Assembly (NCBI RefSeq): GCF_003671495.1
Contig: NZ_RCHN01000036.1
Span: 24,099 to 88,098, forward strand
Direction of reading: 5' to 3'
From: Ketobacter sp.
GTDB lineage: Bacteria; Pseudomonadota; Gammaproteobacteria; Pseudomonadales; Ketobacteraceae
Length of the DNA stretch: 64,000 bases
The notes beneath the pieces were generated by a model. It had not been told where the DNA came from, made no database searches, and was given only the letters and a program-made list of their open reading frames with translations. Positions 26,617-35,727 of the stretch are shown piece after piece; within the stretch, counting starts at the first letter, position 1; the number at the start of each line of letters is the position of its first letter. Position numbers and translations under genes: made by a program.

Positions 26617-27831
26617 ATGGACTTCACCATGACCACACGTACCGCCCTGTGTGCCCTGTTAGGGATTCTTACCTTCAGCCAGACCGTCCAGGCCAACCAG
26701 AACCAGGACAATTTCGAGCAGGAAATTGACACAGTCTGCGACGAAGTGTTCCAGAACGAGGACGACGTGTGCTTTTCACGCACCGACGGTGACTCCACGG
26801 TGACCGCGCAAGTGACCCCGGAGGAAGAGTCTGCGCTCTATACGTCCCTGGTGCAGATCAGCGGCGACCAGGTCAGCAATGTCAGCAATCACCTGGTGGG
26901 ACTGCGTCGACAGCGTAACGCCAGCAGCACCAACAGCGCGTCCTCCGCGGCTATTCTGCCCAACTACTACGGCGGAGCAGCTGGTGGTGAGCTCTTCGCC
27001 AACAGTCGTCTCAGCGCATTCTTCAGCGCTTCCACCGTGGACGGTGATCAGGACCACACCGACTATGAAGTGGGTTACGACCTCAGCACCGATCACTACA
27101 CCCTGGGAGTGGACCTGCAACTGAATCCAGAGTGGCTGCTGGGCCTGGCCTATGGGACCACAGAAACAGAACTGAAATACAGCAGCGAGTTTGATGACCG
27201 CACTGAAAACGACTCCGACCACTACTTGCTTTACGCCAGCTGGTATCGAAGGAACTTCGCTGTGGATATGACCGTTGGCTATTCCAACGGCGAGTTCAAA
27301 ACCCAGCGCCAGCTACCCGATGCCCTGGCCACTGGCACAACCGACAACGACATGATGTACGTTAGTCTTTCCGGGGCCTATGACTTCAGCCAGGGCGGCT
27401 GGACCTATGGTCCCCTGGCCAAGTTCGACTACCTGGATGGGCAGATCGACGGCTTTGCAGAGCAAGGTGACAGCGCCTGGAAAGCGGAGTTCGATGATCA
27501 GGATGTCCAATCCAGTATTTTCACCATGGGCGGCCAGGTTGCCTACGCCCACAGTTTCAATTGGGGGGTGGTATTACCCTACGCCCAAGGTGTGTGGCGC
27601 TATGAGTTGGAAGACGAACGCGACTTGATTGTTGGCCGCTTCAGCGTCAACCCGGGCGAAGACTTCACCATCACCCCTGATGAACCGGATTCCTCCTGGT
27701 TTGAAGTCAGCGCCGGTCTCTCCGCCGTGTTCCCCTACGGTATTTCCGCTTTTATCAGTTATGAGCAGGTGCTGGGTTACGCCGACACCGACCTGGCCAC
27801 CCTATCCGCCGGCGCCCGACTGGAGTTTTAA
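26617..27831 (+). CDS. Autotransporter-type outer-membrane beta-barrel protein
   Basis: A 404-residue exported protein. A signal peptide (cleavage near VQANQ, about residue 27) is followed by an acidic region of roughly 100 residues with two cysteines (DTVCDEVFQNEDDVCFS) and a helical linker (VSNVSNHLVGLRRQR). The rest is a barrel of the autotransporter beta-domain kind, with blocks such as YTLGVDLQLNPEWLLGLAYG and YGPLAKFDYLDGQIDGF, ending ARLEF with terminal phenylalanine. There is no large passenger. GGGGAG precedes the ATG by five bases. Monocistronic in appearance; function unknown. Confidence 0.78.
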   Translation: MDFTMTTRTALCALLGILTFSQTVQANQNQDNFEQEIDTVCDEVFQNEDDVCFSRTDGDSTVTAQVTPEEESALYTSLVQISGDQVSNVSNHLVGLRRQRNASSTNSASSAAILPNYYGGAAGGELFANSRLSAFFSASTVDGDQDHTDYEVGYDLSTDHYTLGVDLQLNPEWLLGLAYGTTETELKYSSEFDDRTENDSDHYLLYASWYRRNFAVDMTVGYSNGEFKTQRQLPDALATGTTDNDMMYVSLSGAYDFSQGGWTYGPLAKFDYLDGQIDGFAEQGDSAWKAEFDDQDVQSSIFTMGGQVAYAHSFNWGVVLPYAQGVWRYELEDERDLIVGRFSVNPGEDFTITPDEPDSSWFEVSAGLSAVFPYGISAFISYEQVLGYADTDLATLSAGARLEF

Positions 27832-27841
27832 CCCCATTTTT

Positions 27842-27870
27842 GATCGCCGCCGGTAGTAACGGTGGCGATC
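27842..27870 (+). other. Hairpin downstream of the barrel gene
   Basis: GATCGCCGCCG and CGGTGGCGATC pair with one mismatch around a seven-base loop, ten bases after the stop of the barrel gene. No T-run follows, so I list it only as a possible mRNA 3-prime structure. Confidence 0.35.
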
Positions 27871-27967
27871 CAAAGACCCATCCCTTCTAAGCCCCCCTGC
27901 TGACTTGCCTTATTCGTCATCCGCAGCTAACAAGAAATATTACCCGGTTAACAATGTGAGGTGACCC

Positions 27968-28288
27968 ATGTGGGATACCGAGTCCGACGCGGTGCGGGAA
28001 TACCATTATTACAATCAGGAAGGGGTCTTTATTGGTAAGAGCGAAGGGACTTCGCCGCAGAAAGACCTGTTTGATCAGGCCCACTATGTGTTCGATGATC
28101 AGAGCGACATTGTGAAAAATCTGGATCTGCTGGCGGTGGCCAAACGCAAACTGACCAATTTGCGCAAAGAACTCATCGGCGTGCCACTGAAGGACATCAC
28201 CCGCATCATCGAATTGAACAAAGAAATAGAAGAGCTGGAGGCCAGCATCGAATCCCTGGCGAAATCCCTGAAACAGGGTAATGCCTGA
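27968..28288 (+). CDS. Hypothetical protein with C-terminal coiled coil (106 aa)
   Basis: Not recognised. GAGGTGA lies six bases before the ATG, and a strong terminator follows at 28320, so this is a compact single-gene unit. The N-terminal half is acidic and aromatic (YHYYNQEGVFIGKSEG), without membrane segments; the C-terminal half is a predicted coiled coil (RIIELNKEIEELEASIESLAKSL). No cysteines or histidine clusters suggest an enzyme. It could be a small adaptor protein; function cannot be assigned. Confidence 0.72.
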   Translation: MWDTESDAVREYHYYNQEGVFIGKSEGTSPQKDLFDQAHYVFDDQSDIVKNLDLLAVAKRKLTNLRKELIGVPLKDITRIIELNKEIEELEASIESLAKSLKQGNA

Positions 28289-28319
28289 AGAAGCCAAGCC
28301 GCCGGTACCACACAGCCAA

Positions 28320-28349
28320 AAAAAACCCGGCTCGCTGGCCGGGTTTTTT
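28320..28349. terminator. Bidirectional intrinsic terminator
   Basis: AAAAAACCCGGC and GCCGGGTTTTTT form a perfect 12-base stem with a six-base loop between two convergent genes, the 106-residue gene and the acyl-CoA dehydrogenase pair. Confidence 0.88.
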
Positions 28350-28362
28350 GTCCCGATCCTGA

Positions 28363-29484
28363 TTATGCGACGGTGGCATACCGGTTCAGGTGATAATCTG
28401 GATTACCCAACAGTGCATCAATGGCAGTGAGGCGCTTGAAGTAGAAGCCAACGTTCAGTTCATCGGTCATACCCATGCCACCGTGCAATTGCACTGCCTG
28501 CTGGCCAATGTAGCGACCCGCCTTGCCAACCTGTACCTTAAAGGCAGACGCCGCTTTTTTCGCCACATCGCCCCCTTCCAGATTGCGCAGTCCGGCCATA
28601 TACATGGAGGACTGGGTCAATTCGTGGGCCATGAACATTTCCACCATGCGATGCTGCAGCACCTGGAATTTGCCGATGGGGATGCCGAACTGTTTGCGGG
28701 TTTTGCAGTAGTCCACCGTGGTTTTGTACAGCACTTCCATGGCGCCCACAGCCTCCGACCCCAGGGCAATCACCGCTTCGTCCAGCACCGTTTCCAGCGC
28801 TGGCAGCGCCGCTCCGGCCACACCCAGCAGTTCACCCTTGGCACCGTTCAGCTGGATGTTGGCAGCACGACCGCCTTCCATGGAAGGGAACGCCGTCACC
28901 GTCACGCCGGCAGCCTTCGCATCCACTACAAATACACTGACGCCATCTGCCTCAGTCAGGCCACCACTGGTGCGGGCCGTTACCAGAATTTTGTCTGCAG
29001 CATGGCCATTCAACACCATGACTTTCTGGCCGCTGAGGCTGTAGCCCTCACCGTTCTGTTCAGCCTGAGTGGCCACACAGGCTGGGTTGCCCCGGGCACC
29101 GGGTTCATCATAGGCCAAGGCCATTTGCAGCTCACCCTGAATCACGGACGCCAGCAGGCTTGCTTTTTGTTCTGCACTGCCCAGCACCTCCACCAGGCGG
29201 CCACCCAGAATCACGGTGGGTATAAAGGGCTCGGTGATCAGCGCCTTGCCGAAGGCTTCCATCATCAGCATCACATCAATGGCCGTACCACCAAAGCCGC
29301 CATTCTCTTCGGCGAACGGCACACTTAACCAGCCCAGCTCGGCAAAGGTTTTCCAGTTGTCGGCACTGTAGCCTAATTCACTGACCGCCAGCTTGCGCCG
29401 GGTTTCAAAGTCGTAGTCGTTTTGCAGAAATTTGCTGATGCTGTCCACCAGCATTTGTTGTTCTTCAGATAACTCAAAATTCAT
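28363..29484 (-). CDS. Acyl-CoA dehydrogenase, small-subunit type
   Basis: A 373-residue flavoprotein of the acyl-CoA dehydrogenase fold (N-terminal helices from ELSEEQQMLVDSISKFL, middle beta domain with ALAYDEPGARGNP, C-terminal helices). The usual C-terminal loop with a GG(T/S)NEIQR block is absent; instead it reads LHGGMGMTDELNVGFYFKRL. That pattern fits the smaller, often non-catalytic subunit of heteromeric dehydrogenases such as PimC/PimD or the mycobacterial ChsE enzymes. It follows the larger partner gene by 23 bases on the same strand. Substrate unknown. Confidence 0.85.
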   Translation of the reverse strand: MNFELSEEQQMLVDSISKFLQNDYDFETRRKLAVSELGYSADNWKTFAELGWLSVPFAEENGGFGGTAIDVMLMMEAFGKALITEPFIPTVILGGRLVEVLGSAEQKASLLASVIQGELQMALAYDEPGARGNPACVATQAEQNGEGYSLSGQKVMVLNGHAADKILVTARTSGGLTEADGVSVFVVDAKAAGVTVTAFPSMEGGRAANIQLNGAKGELLGVAGAALPALETVLDEAVIALGSEAVGAMEVLYKTTVDYCKTRKQFGIPIGKFQVLQHRMVEMFMAHELTQSSMYMAGLRNLEGGDVAKKAASAFKVQVGKAGRYIGQQAVQLHGGMGMTDELNVGFYFKRLTAIDALLGNPDYHLNRYATVA

Positions 29485-29507
29485 AATGCGCTCCTGTTAA
29501 CCCGGAA

Positions 29508-30713
29508 TTACAAGCCCAAAACCATTTTCGCGATGATGCCGCGCTGGATCTCATTGGAACCACCGTAGATGCTGGTGGCCCGGGTATTGAGATAGCGGGG
29601 CATGGCCGTGAGGGCATATTCCGGACCGATGGGTGCTACGCCGGAACCGGGTTCCAAAGCGTCCAGTTGCAGGGGCAGACCCGCAACCCCAACGGCCTCG
29701 ATGGCCAGTTCGGTGAGCTTTTGACTCAGTTCCGTGCCAACGATCTTGGTCATGGACGCCACCGCGCCAGGGCTTTGGCCGCTGCCGAGCGCCGCCTTGA
29801 TGCGGTTTTCGGTGAATTCCAGGGCGCTGATTTCGATTTCAGCCTCGTGTACACGACGCATGAAATGAGGATCATCCGCCAGGCGACCACCAAAGCCGTC
29901 GCCTTCCTGTTCAGCGATGGCCTTGATCTGCTTGAGATAGTGATACAGGCCAGGGGCGTATTCCTGTCCACCGCGCTCGAAAGTGAGCAGGAACTTGGCC
30001 ACAGTCCAACCCTGGTTTTCCTCACCAATGCGATTGCTCTTGGGCACGCGCACGTTGTCGAAGAATACCGTGTTTTGTTCCCGCACACCGTCCAGGCCGA
30101 TGATGGGCTCCACTGTGACACCAGGGGCGTCCATGTCCATCAGCAGGAAGGTGATCCCTTCCTGGGGTTTGCAGTCCTTGTTGGTGCGCACCAGGCAGAA
30201 AATCTTGTTGGCGTAGTGGGCGTAGGTGGTCCAGATCTTGGTACCGTTCACGATGTAATCGTCGCCATCGGAAACAGCAGTGGTCTGCAGCGCCGCCAGG
30301 TCGGAACCAGCACCGGGCTCAGAATAGCCCTGACACCAGAAATCTTCGCCGGAGAGAATGCGCGGCAGGTAATATGCTTTTTGCTCGTCGGTGCCGCAAC
30401 CGATGATGCAGGGGCCGCACATGTGCAGCCCCATGGGAATCAGTTGCGGGGCATCGGCTTTGAGGCACTCTTCGGCGAAGATGGAGCGTTGCACAACATC
30501 CCATCCAGTGCCGCCATACTGCTTCGGCCAATGGGGCGCAGCCCATCCTTTGGCATGCAGAATTTTCTGCCAGGCCATGGCCCGTTCCTTGTCATGGAAC
30601 ACGCTGGTGCCCAACCGACCCGCTTCGCGGATATCGTCGGTCAACGATTCATTGAGGAAATCACGAACTTCTTCGCGAAACTGCCGGTATTCCGGCTTCA
30701 CAGACAGATCCAT
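29508..30713 (-). CDS. Acyl-CoA dehydrogenase, large-subunit type
   Basis: Introduces an alpha-beta double bond into an acyl-CoA, with FAD. The 401 residues show the substrate/FAD segment CQGYSEPGAGSDLA, KIWTTYAHYANKIFCLVR, the acid-bearing middle region and the C-terminal signature IYGGSNEIQRGIIAKMVLGL. I start it at 30713, where AGAGGTG lies four bases upstream, rather than at the frame limit 30758. It is upstream of and probably cotranscribed with the small-subunit-type gene, implying an alpha-beta heteromer. The CoA substrate (long, branched, dicarboxylic or ring-derived) cannot be read. Confidence 0.9.
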   Translation of the reverse strand: MDLSVKPEYRQFREEVRDFLNESLTDDIREAGRLGTSVFHDKERAMAWQKILHAKGWAAPHWPKQYGGTGWDVVQRSIFAEECLKADAPQLIPMGLHMCGPCIIGCGTDEQKAYYLPRILSGEDFWCQGYSEPGAGSDLAALQTTAVSDGDDYIVNGTKIWTTYAHYANKIFCLVRTNKDCKPQEGITFLLMDMDAPGVTVEPIIGLDGVREQNTVFFDNVRVPKSNRIGEENQGWTVAKFLLTFERGGQEYAPGLYHYLKQIKAIAEQEGDGFGGRLADDPHFMRRVHEAEIEISALEFTENRIKAALGSGQSPGAVASMTKIVGTELSQKLTELAIEAVGVAGLPLQLDALEPGSGVAPIGPEYALTAMPRYLNTRATSIYGGSNEIQRGIIAKMVLGL

Positions 30714-30847
30714 ATTCACCTCTGGGAAACAACAAAAATGGCTGCTTCTAAAATCCAAAACTGGCTTGAACCTTCTGGAAAAGGCTCAAGTTAGAAGTTA
30801 TTTTGCGGTATTTTCCAATGACGTGAACGATCAGTCGATGGCCAAAA

Positions 30848-31717
30848 CTATCTTTGTAATGCTTTGATCAGGCGAGTCAGGGCTTGTGCCAGCTCCTTGG
30901 CAGCGGACTCATCCCGGGCAATGACAATCCAATCCCCGCCGGTCACCGGGTGGCGAATCACACACTGATCAGAGGGGGCACTGCAGCGGTAGCTGACAAA
31001 GGGATTGACGCCAAAGGCATCGAGACTGGAGGAGGAAAGGGAAGCCTGGCCACCGGCCCCAGGGTCAACCTGCTTACGCACCACAGACAGCTGTGATGGG
31101 GCCTGTACGGACACCTGATATTCCAGCCGTGGAGAGGTGCTGCGATTCTTGATACGCCCTTCCAGGTATTCGTAGGAGGTCAGCAGACTATTGATGTGCA
31201 GCACCAGTGAATCTTTAAGGCTGGGGGCGATATAGAGTTTCCTAACCTTATCATCATAGGCTTTGCCGGCTGTATCATCCCGCTCAATGCCGCCGCTGGC
31301 CTTGATCTCCCGCATCTGGTCCCGGGATTGGGAAACCGCTTGCTGGGATTGGAGCTGCTCTTCAATTTCGGTTATCCGACGCAGGGCCGGCTCGTAGAAT
31401 TCGGCCTCTCGGCCGGCTTCTTCCACATAGCGGGACAACAGGTCACTGGCCTTGCCCAGTTCACCATAGTGCAGGGCAATCAGGCCGGAGAGGTAGTAAA
31501 ACTTGGGGGCGGGTGTGACTTTAAGGGCGTCGATACGACCCAGGTAGGTGCGGGCGGCCTCGTAATTCTGGTCCGAGAGTTTCTCCTGCGCGGCCAGCAG
31601 CAAGCGGTCCGCCTCCATATCCGCGGGCAACGCCCACAACGGACGGATCGAAAGGGACAGCAGAAGTGACAATGAGAGCAAAGACAATACAATACTGGAG
31701 GCGGCAGATTTTATCAT
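30848..31717 (-). CDS. Hypothetical exported protein with helical repeat region
   Basis: A 289-residue protein with a long signal peptide (hydrophobic LSLLSLSLLLSLS, likely cleavage after LWA near residue 30). The first half resembles degenerate tetratricopeptide repeats (MEADRLLLAAQEKLSDQNYE, YYLSGLIALHYGELGKASDLL); the second half is a beta-rich region with two cysteines (YRCSAPSDQC) and a basic-hydrophobic end. It was not recognised as a named family. It lies just upstream of the acyl-CoA dehydrogenases on the same strand, 134 bases away, without evident functional link. Confidence 0.65.
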   Translation of the reverse strand: MIKSAASSIVLSLLSLSLLLSLSIRPLWALPADMEADRLLLAAQEKLSDQNYEAARTYLGRIDALKVTPAPKFYYLSGLIALHYGELGKASDLLSRYVEEAGREAEFYEPALRRITEIEEQLQSQQAVSQSRDQMREIKASGGIERDDTAGKAYDDKVRKLYIAPSLKDSLVLHINSLLTSYEYLEGRIKNRSTSPRLEYQVSVQAPSQLSVVRKQVDPGAGGQASLSSSSLDAFGVNPFVSYRCSAPSDQCVIRHPVTGGDWIVIARDESAAKELAQALTRLIKALQR

Positions 31718-31811
31718 AGTCGTATCAGTGAGTTAGTTTCACTGGAAGAGTTTGACAGCATCCCTGCCGGCGGGCAACCATCCGCTGCTGCGCAAACTGC
31801 GGATCTGTGAA

Positions 31812-32171
31812 TCAATCGAGTTTAAAGCTGAAGTAGCTGGTGAGCCCCTCAATCAGCTGCATCAGCTCCTGGGGTGGGTCAATCAGCTTGAAGCCGGTAT
31901 CGAAGCAGTCCGGGCTCACATCCGGGCGACACCAGCAACTCAGCGCGTCAAAATCGATGTTGCTGGCCCCTTCGATCTCCCGGGGTAGCTTGATGCGGAA
32001 CTGGAATACGCTGTGGGTCAGCAAAGGAATGTGACTCACCAGGCGTAAACCCTCCGTAGAAATATTCACGATATAACCGATGGGCTTGCCCGTTTTACGG
32101 TTGTATACGCTGAGGTAGTACTTTAAGTGGTGCCGTTGTATGACACGCTTTTCTCTGATTCGCTTTTCCAT
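31812..32171 (-). CDS. PilZ-domain protein (cyclic di-GMP receptor)
   Basis: A 119-residue single-domain protein. The two cyclic di-GMP binding motifs are intact and correctly spaced: RVIQR (RxxxR) near residue 9 and NISTEG (NxSxxG) about 22 residues later, followed by a beta-barrel sequence ending FDTGFKLIDPPQ. I start at ATG 32171, with GGGG just upstream; the frame extends to a GTG at 32210. It probably acts as an effector for the second messenger that the GGDEF protein at 4.2 kb makes. It is divergent from slt and its target is not known. Confidence 0.85.
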   Translation of the reverse strand: MEKRIREKRVIQRHHLKYYLSVYNRKTGKPIGYIVNISTEGLRLVSHIPLLTHSVFQFRIKLPREIEGASNIDFDALSCWCRPDVSPDCFDTGFKLIDPPQELMQLIEGLTSYFSFKLD

Positions 32172-32439
32172 AATCCCCGATTTTTTCGTTCTGGTGCTGT
32201 TAATTTTCACAGCTAAATTTGGTTCTGGTAATAGGTAAGTTTAGCCTTCATTGACACGACCTCAACAGCAACCCCGAGATAATTTGAAGAATCGCTTCAG
32301 ATCAAAAACTTACCAACTAGAATATTTTTTGTTCAAACCAGAAAAAGATTTAGGCGAAGCCCCTTAACCACCTGAAAATTCTGACCTTATCTGCTATTAA
32401 CTATAGAATACGGATAACAGAGTTTCGCGGTACCCCAGT

Positions 32440-34563
32440 GTGAGCAAATTGATTCGTCTTTGCCTGTTGCTGGCAACAGGTCTGAGTGCCGGCATCAGCC
32501 AGGCCAACTACGCCCTCTCCTTTCAAGCCAATCAGGAACAGCTTTGGCAAGCCCAGCGGGAACACTATAACGACACCCTCAAACTGCTGACCAAAGGCCA
32601 GCGGGAACGGTTCCGGGAGCAGGCGGAAACGTTACGGGACTACCCACTGTATCCCTATCTCAAGTATCGGGAATACAGCCGCTACATCAGCTCCGTGAGT
32701 AAAGAGGAGCTGGATGAGTTTATGGATGAATTCTCCGACTCACCCCTTTCCGGCTGGTTGCGACGTCGCTGGATCAACAACCTGGCCTCGCAGAAAGATT
32801 GGGACACCTATCTGCAGGAATATCGCCTCGGCCAGTACGACACCAAATACGACTGCTACTACTACTGGGCGCACTACAAAGTGGGCGACCGGGAAACCGC
32901 CTTCGCCGGTGCCCGCCAGTTGTGGTTGGTGGGGGCCTCCCAGGACAACGCCTGCGACCCGCTGTTTGAAGTCTGGAAAACCACCGGTGAAATGTACGGG
33001 GATCTGGCCTGGGAACGCACCGCCCTGGCCATGGCCAACAGCAAAATCCAACTGGCCCGCTACCTGGAAAACCACCTGCCCAAGCAATTGCAACCGTTGT
33101 CGCGGGAGTGGCGCGACCTGTATCGGGACCCACGCCGCCTCAAGTACATGAAGCGCTACACCAAGTGGGGAGACAGTGCCCGCCCGCTGCTGATCACGGC
33201 GTTCTCCCGCCTGATCCGCAAGGATGAAAAGCTGGCGCAGGAATTGTGGCCCCAGTATGCCGCGGCGTTTAACTTCAGCGCCGCCGAACGCGCCAAGATT
33301 GCCAATGAGTTTGCCTTTGTGCTGGCGGTGCGCAAACAGGACAATGCGGACTTCTGGCTGAGCCAGGCCGCCCAGTACGGGTACGATGACGAGCTGATTC
33401 CCATCGGCATTCGGCATGCGCTGTATGAACAGGATTGGCCGCGCCTGCGGATCTGGCTGACGCTGTTGAACGAGGAACAATGGCAAGACGAGACCTGGCA
33501 GTACTGGCAAGCGCGGGCCGAGCAGAAACTGGGGCCGGTAGACATCGCCCAACTGCCCCAGATCCGCATTGACCCCCACCATGTGGATGTACTGACCTTT
33601 CAGCAGCGTTTCTCCCAGGCGCTGTATGACGAGCGGCAGTTCATGGATCTGTTGCCCCAGTCGGTGGTACAAAACAAGTTCACCCAATACGATCCCCAGG
33701 CCCGCCTGGAGCGGCTCTCTGAACAGCGGAATTTTTACGGGTTCCTGGCCAGCGAGCGCCTTAAGAAGCCGCTCAACCTGAACATTGAACCCACTCAGGT
33801 TCGGGAGGAAGACCTCAACGCCATGATTGCGTTGCCGGCGGTGCAACGCACCCGGGAACTGTACGCCATGGATGACCTGCCCCTGGCCCGCTCCGAGTGG
33901 GAATACCTGATACGACGCTCCAATGAACAGGAACGCAGCGTGCTGGCGCACCTGGCCTATATCTGGGGCTGGCACCATCCCGCCATCCGCGCCGCCTATC
34001 AATCGGATGCGTACAACAACCTGGAAATACGTTTTCCCACCGCATTTGAAACCGTGGTCGACAAATACGCCACCCGCTCAGGGTTGGATAAGGACTGGGT
34101 GTATTCGCTGATTCGACAGGAGAGCGCGTTCATGCCTCAGGCCCGCAGCTCGGTGGGCGCCATGGGCATGATGCAGATCATGCCGCGCACGGCAAAACAA
34201 CTGTCGCAGTCCATCGGCATTCCCACCCCCAGCACCCGCGATATGCTGACGCCGGAAACCAATATCAAGCTGGGGACGCACTACATGAGCCAACTGCAGC
34301 AGCAATTCAAGGGCAACATCATCCTGGCCACAGCAGCCTACAATGCAGGACCGCACCGAGCCAACGCCTGGCAGCCAACCTATTTGCCGGTCAGTGGCGA
34401 TATCTGGGTGGAAACCATTCCGTTCAAGGAAACCCGGAACTACGTTAAAAACATATTGACCTATCAGGCCATCTATCGCCATCACCTGGGTCAGGAAGTC
34501 AAACTATCCGATGCACTGAAACTGATTCCAGCGAAGAAAATGCAGGCGACGGTCATGCGTTAA
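32440..34563 (+). CDS. slt: Soluble lytic murein transglycosylase
   Basis: Periplasmic enzyme that cleaves peptidoglycan glycan strands to 1,6-anhydromuropeptides. A signal peptide (cleavage near SQAN, residue 22) precedes a long alpha-helical superhelix (about residues 25-530) and a C-terminal goose-lysozyme-like catalytic domain. The catalytic glutamate is in LIRQESAFMPQARSSVGAMG near residue 560, followed by GMMQIMP and AAYNAGPHRANAW. 707 residues is slightly longer than E. coli Slt70. The start is GTG with only a weak ribosome-binding site. A 268-base gap separates it from the divergent PilZ gene. Confidence 0.95.
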   Translation: MSKLIRLCLLLATGLSAGISQANYALSFQANQEQLWQAQREHYNDTLKLLTKGQRERFREQAETLRDYPLYPYLKYREYSRYISSVSKEELDEFMDEFSDSPLSGWLRRRWINNLASQKDWDTYLQEYRLGQYDTKYDCYYYWAHYKVGDRETAFAGARQLWLVGASQDNACDPLFEVWKTTGEMYGDLAWERTALAMANSKIQLARYLENHLPKQLQPLSREWRDLYRDPRRLKYMKRYTKWGDSARPLLITAFSRLIRKDEKLAQELWPQYAAAFNFSAAERAKIANEFAFVLAVRKQDNADFWLSQAAQYGYDDELIPIGIRHALYEQDWPRLRIWLTLLNEEQWQDETWQYWQARAEQKLGPVDIAQLPQIRIDPHHVDVLTFQQRFSQALYDERQFMDLLPQSVVQNKFTQYDPQARLERLSEQRNFYGFLASERLKKPLNLNIEPTQVREEDLNAMIALPAVQRTRELYAMDDLPLARSEWEYLIRRSNEQERSVLAHLAYIWGWHHPAIRAAYQSDAYNNLEIRFPTAFETVVDKYATRSGLDKDWVYSLIRQESAFMPQARSSVGAMGMMQIMPRTAKQLSQSIGIPTPSTRDMLTPETNIKLGTHYMSQLQQQFKGNIILATAAYNAGPHRANAWQPTYLPVSGDIWVETIPFKETRNYVKNILTYQAIYRHHLGQEVKLSDALKLIPAKKMQATVMR

Positions 34564-34712
34564 TAAAGCTGACGCACGTTCATCGCTTGCCCCTTCCCCT
34601 CTTCTGCACTCCCCCTTAAGATAGCAGGCGTGTTTCGATTCGGCAGTACGGATCACGCCTCGCGCAAAAGTGTTCATCCATAACAATATCGATCCGCCAA
34701 CGGAGCACTGCC

Positions 34713-35696
34713 ATGTCATTCTCATTTCGCACGCTGAGTGTTGTCTTTGTTATCGCACTGTTGCAGGGGTGTGGCCCCAGCAGTGAATTCGAAGCCCAAT
34801 CCCTGTTGGATAACAACCAGCAGGAATTTGGTGTGCTGAGCTGGCAAGCCGACACAGAAACGGTGGATGGTTTTCATATCGAACGCCTCAGCATCAGTCC
34901 GGATATCGGCGAAGTGGATTTCAACGGTTCTCTGTTGGTGTATCCCAGCCAGACCACCACTTATACCCTGTTGGTGGAAACCCGCAACGACAACGGGCTG
35001 GTGTACGACTACACCCGCAAGGCCACCGTGTATGTCGGAGCCCGGGTGGATTACGATTTGATTGAGGACGATAACCTGCGTGCCTGTCTGGCGGAAAACG
35101 GTGCGACTCACCTGCAGCAATTTGATGTTATTTATTGTCTGGACCGTGGCATTGCCCAGCTCACCGGCATCGAACAGTTTCAGCTGACCCAAAGTGTCTC
35201 GCTGGACAACAATCTACTGACTGACCTGTCCCCGCTGACCGCGCTGCCGGCCCTGAAAGTGGTGAGCGTATCGGGCAATGAACTGGACACCCTGGACAGC
35301 CTCAGCCTGTCCACCAGCGTGCGCAATATTGTTGCCCACAACAACCGGTTGTTCGACCTGTCTGCCTTGAGCCAAATGCCGCAACTGGTGAACCTGGCCC
35401 TGGATAACAATCAGATTTCTGATCTGGGCCCGCTGCAAACGATTCCACAATTACAGGGCTTGTCGGTGAGTCACAATCGAATTGAGGATGTCAGTCCGCT
35501 GACACTCAATACCGAACTGCTGGCACTGGATTTCTCCAACAACCCGGTGCGCACCGGTATCACTGCTCTCAGCACGCTGACCAAAGCCACCCTCATTCGC
35601 AGCGAGAACAACGGCGCGGTGTTGTGCCTGGATTATGCCCGGCTGGTGTTGAACCTGGGGCCGGTGGTGCTGTTTGACCAGTGCCGTCTGTTCTGA
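34713..35696 (+). CDS. Leucine-rich-repeat lipoprotein
   Basis: A 327-residue lipoprotein with lipobox LLQGC (cysteine near residue 20). After a beta-rich region of about 100 residues (an Ig-like sequence, YPSQTTTYTLLVETRN), a cysteine pair flanks a region leading to five or six leucine-rich repeats of the bacterial SDS22/internalin type, for example LDNNLLTDLSPLTALPALK, VAHNNRLFDLSALSQMPQL and LDNNQISDLGPLQTIPQL. A terminal cap has two further cysteines. Such proteins bind other proteins or glycans; the ligand is unknown. It stands alone between slt and the divergent-facing dehalogenase. Confidence 0.85.
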   Translation: MSFSFRTLSVVFVIALLQGCGPSSEFEAQSLLDNNQQEFGVLSWQADTETVDGFHIERLSISPDIGEVDFNGSLLVYPSQTTTYTLLVETRNDNGLVYDYTRKATVYVGARVDYDLIEDDNLRACLAENGATHLQQFDVIYCLDRGIAQLTGIEQFQLTQSVSLDNNLLTDLSPLTALPALKVVSVSGNELDTLDSLSLSTSVRNIVAHNNRLFDLSALSQMPQLVNLALDNNQISDLGPLQTIPQLQGLSVSHNRIEDVSPLTLNTELLALDFSNNPVRTGITALSTLTKATLIRSENNGAVLCLDYARLVLNLGPVVLFDQCRLF

Positions 35697-35727
35697 GCCC
35701 TGGTTTAAACCCTGCCGCCGCGCCCGG

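Noticed and set aside
32740..34002. Minus-strand open frame of 420 codons opposite slt
   Set aside because: Composition typical of an antisense shadow, no family resemblance.
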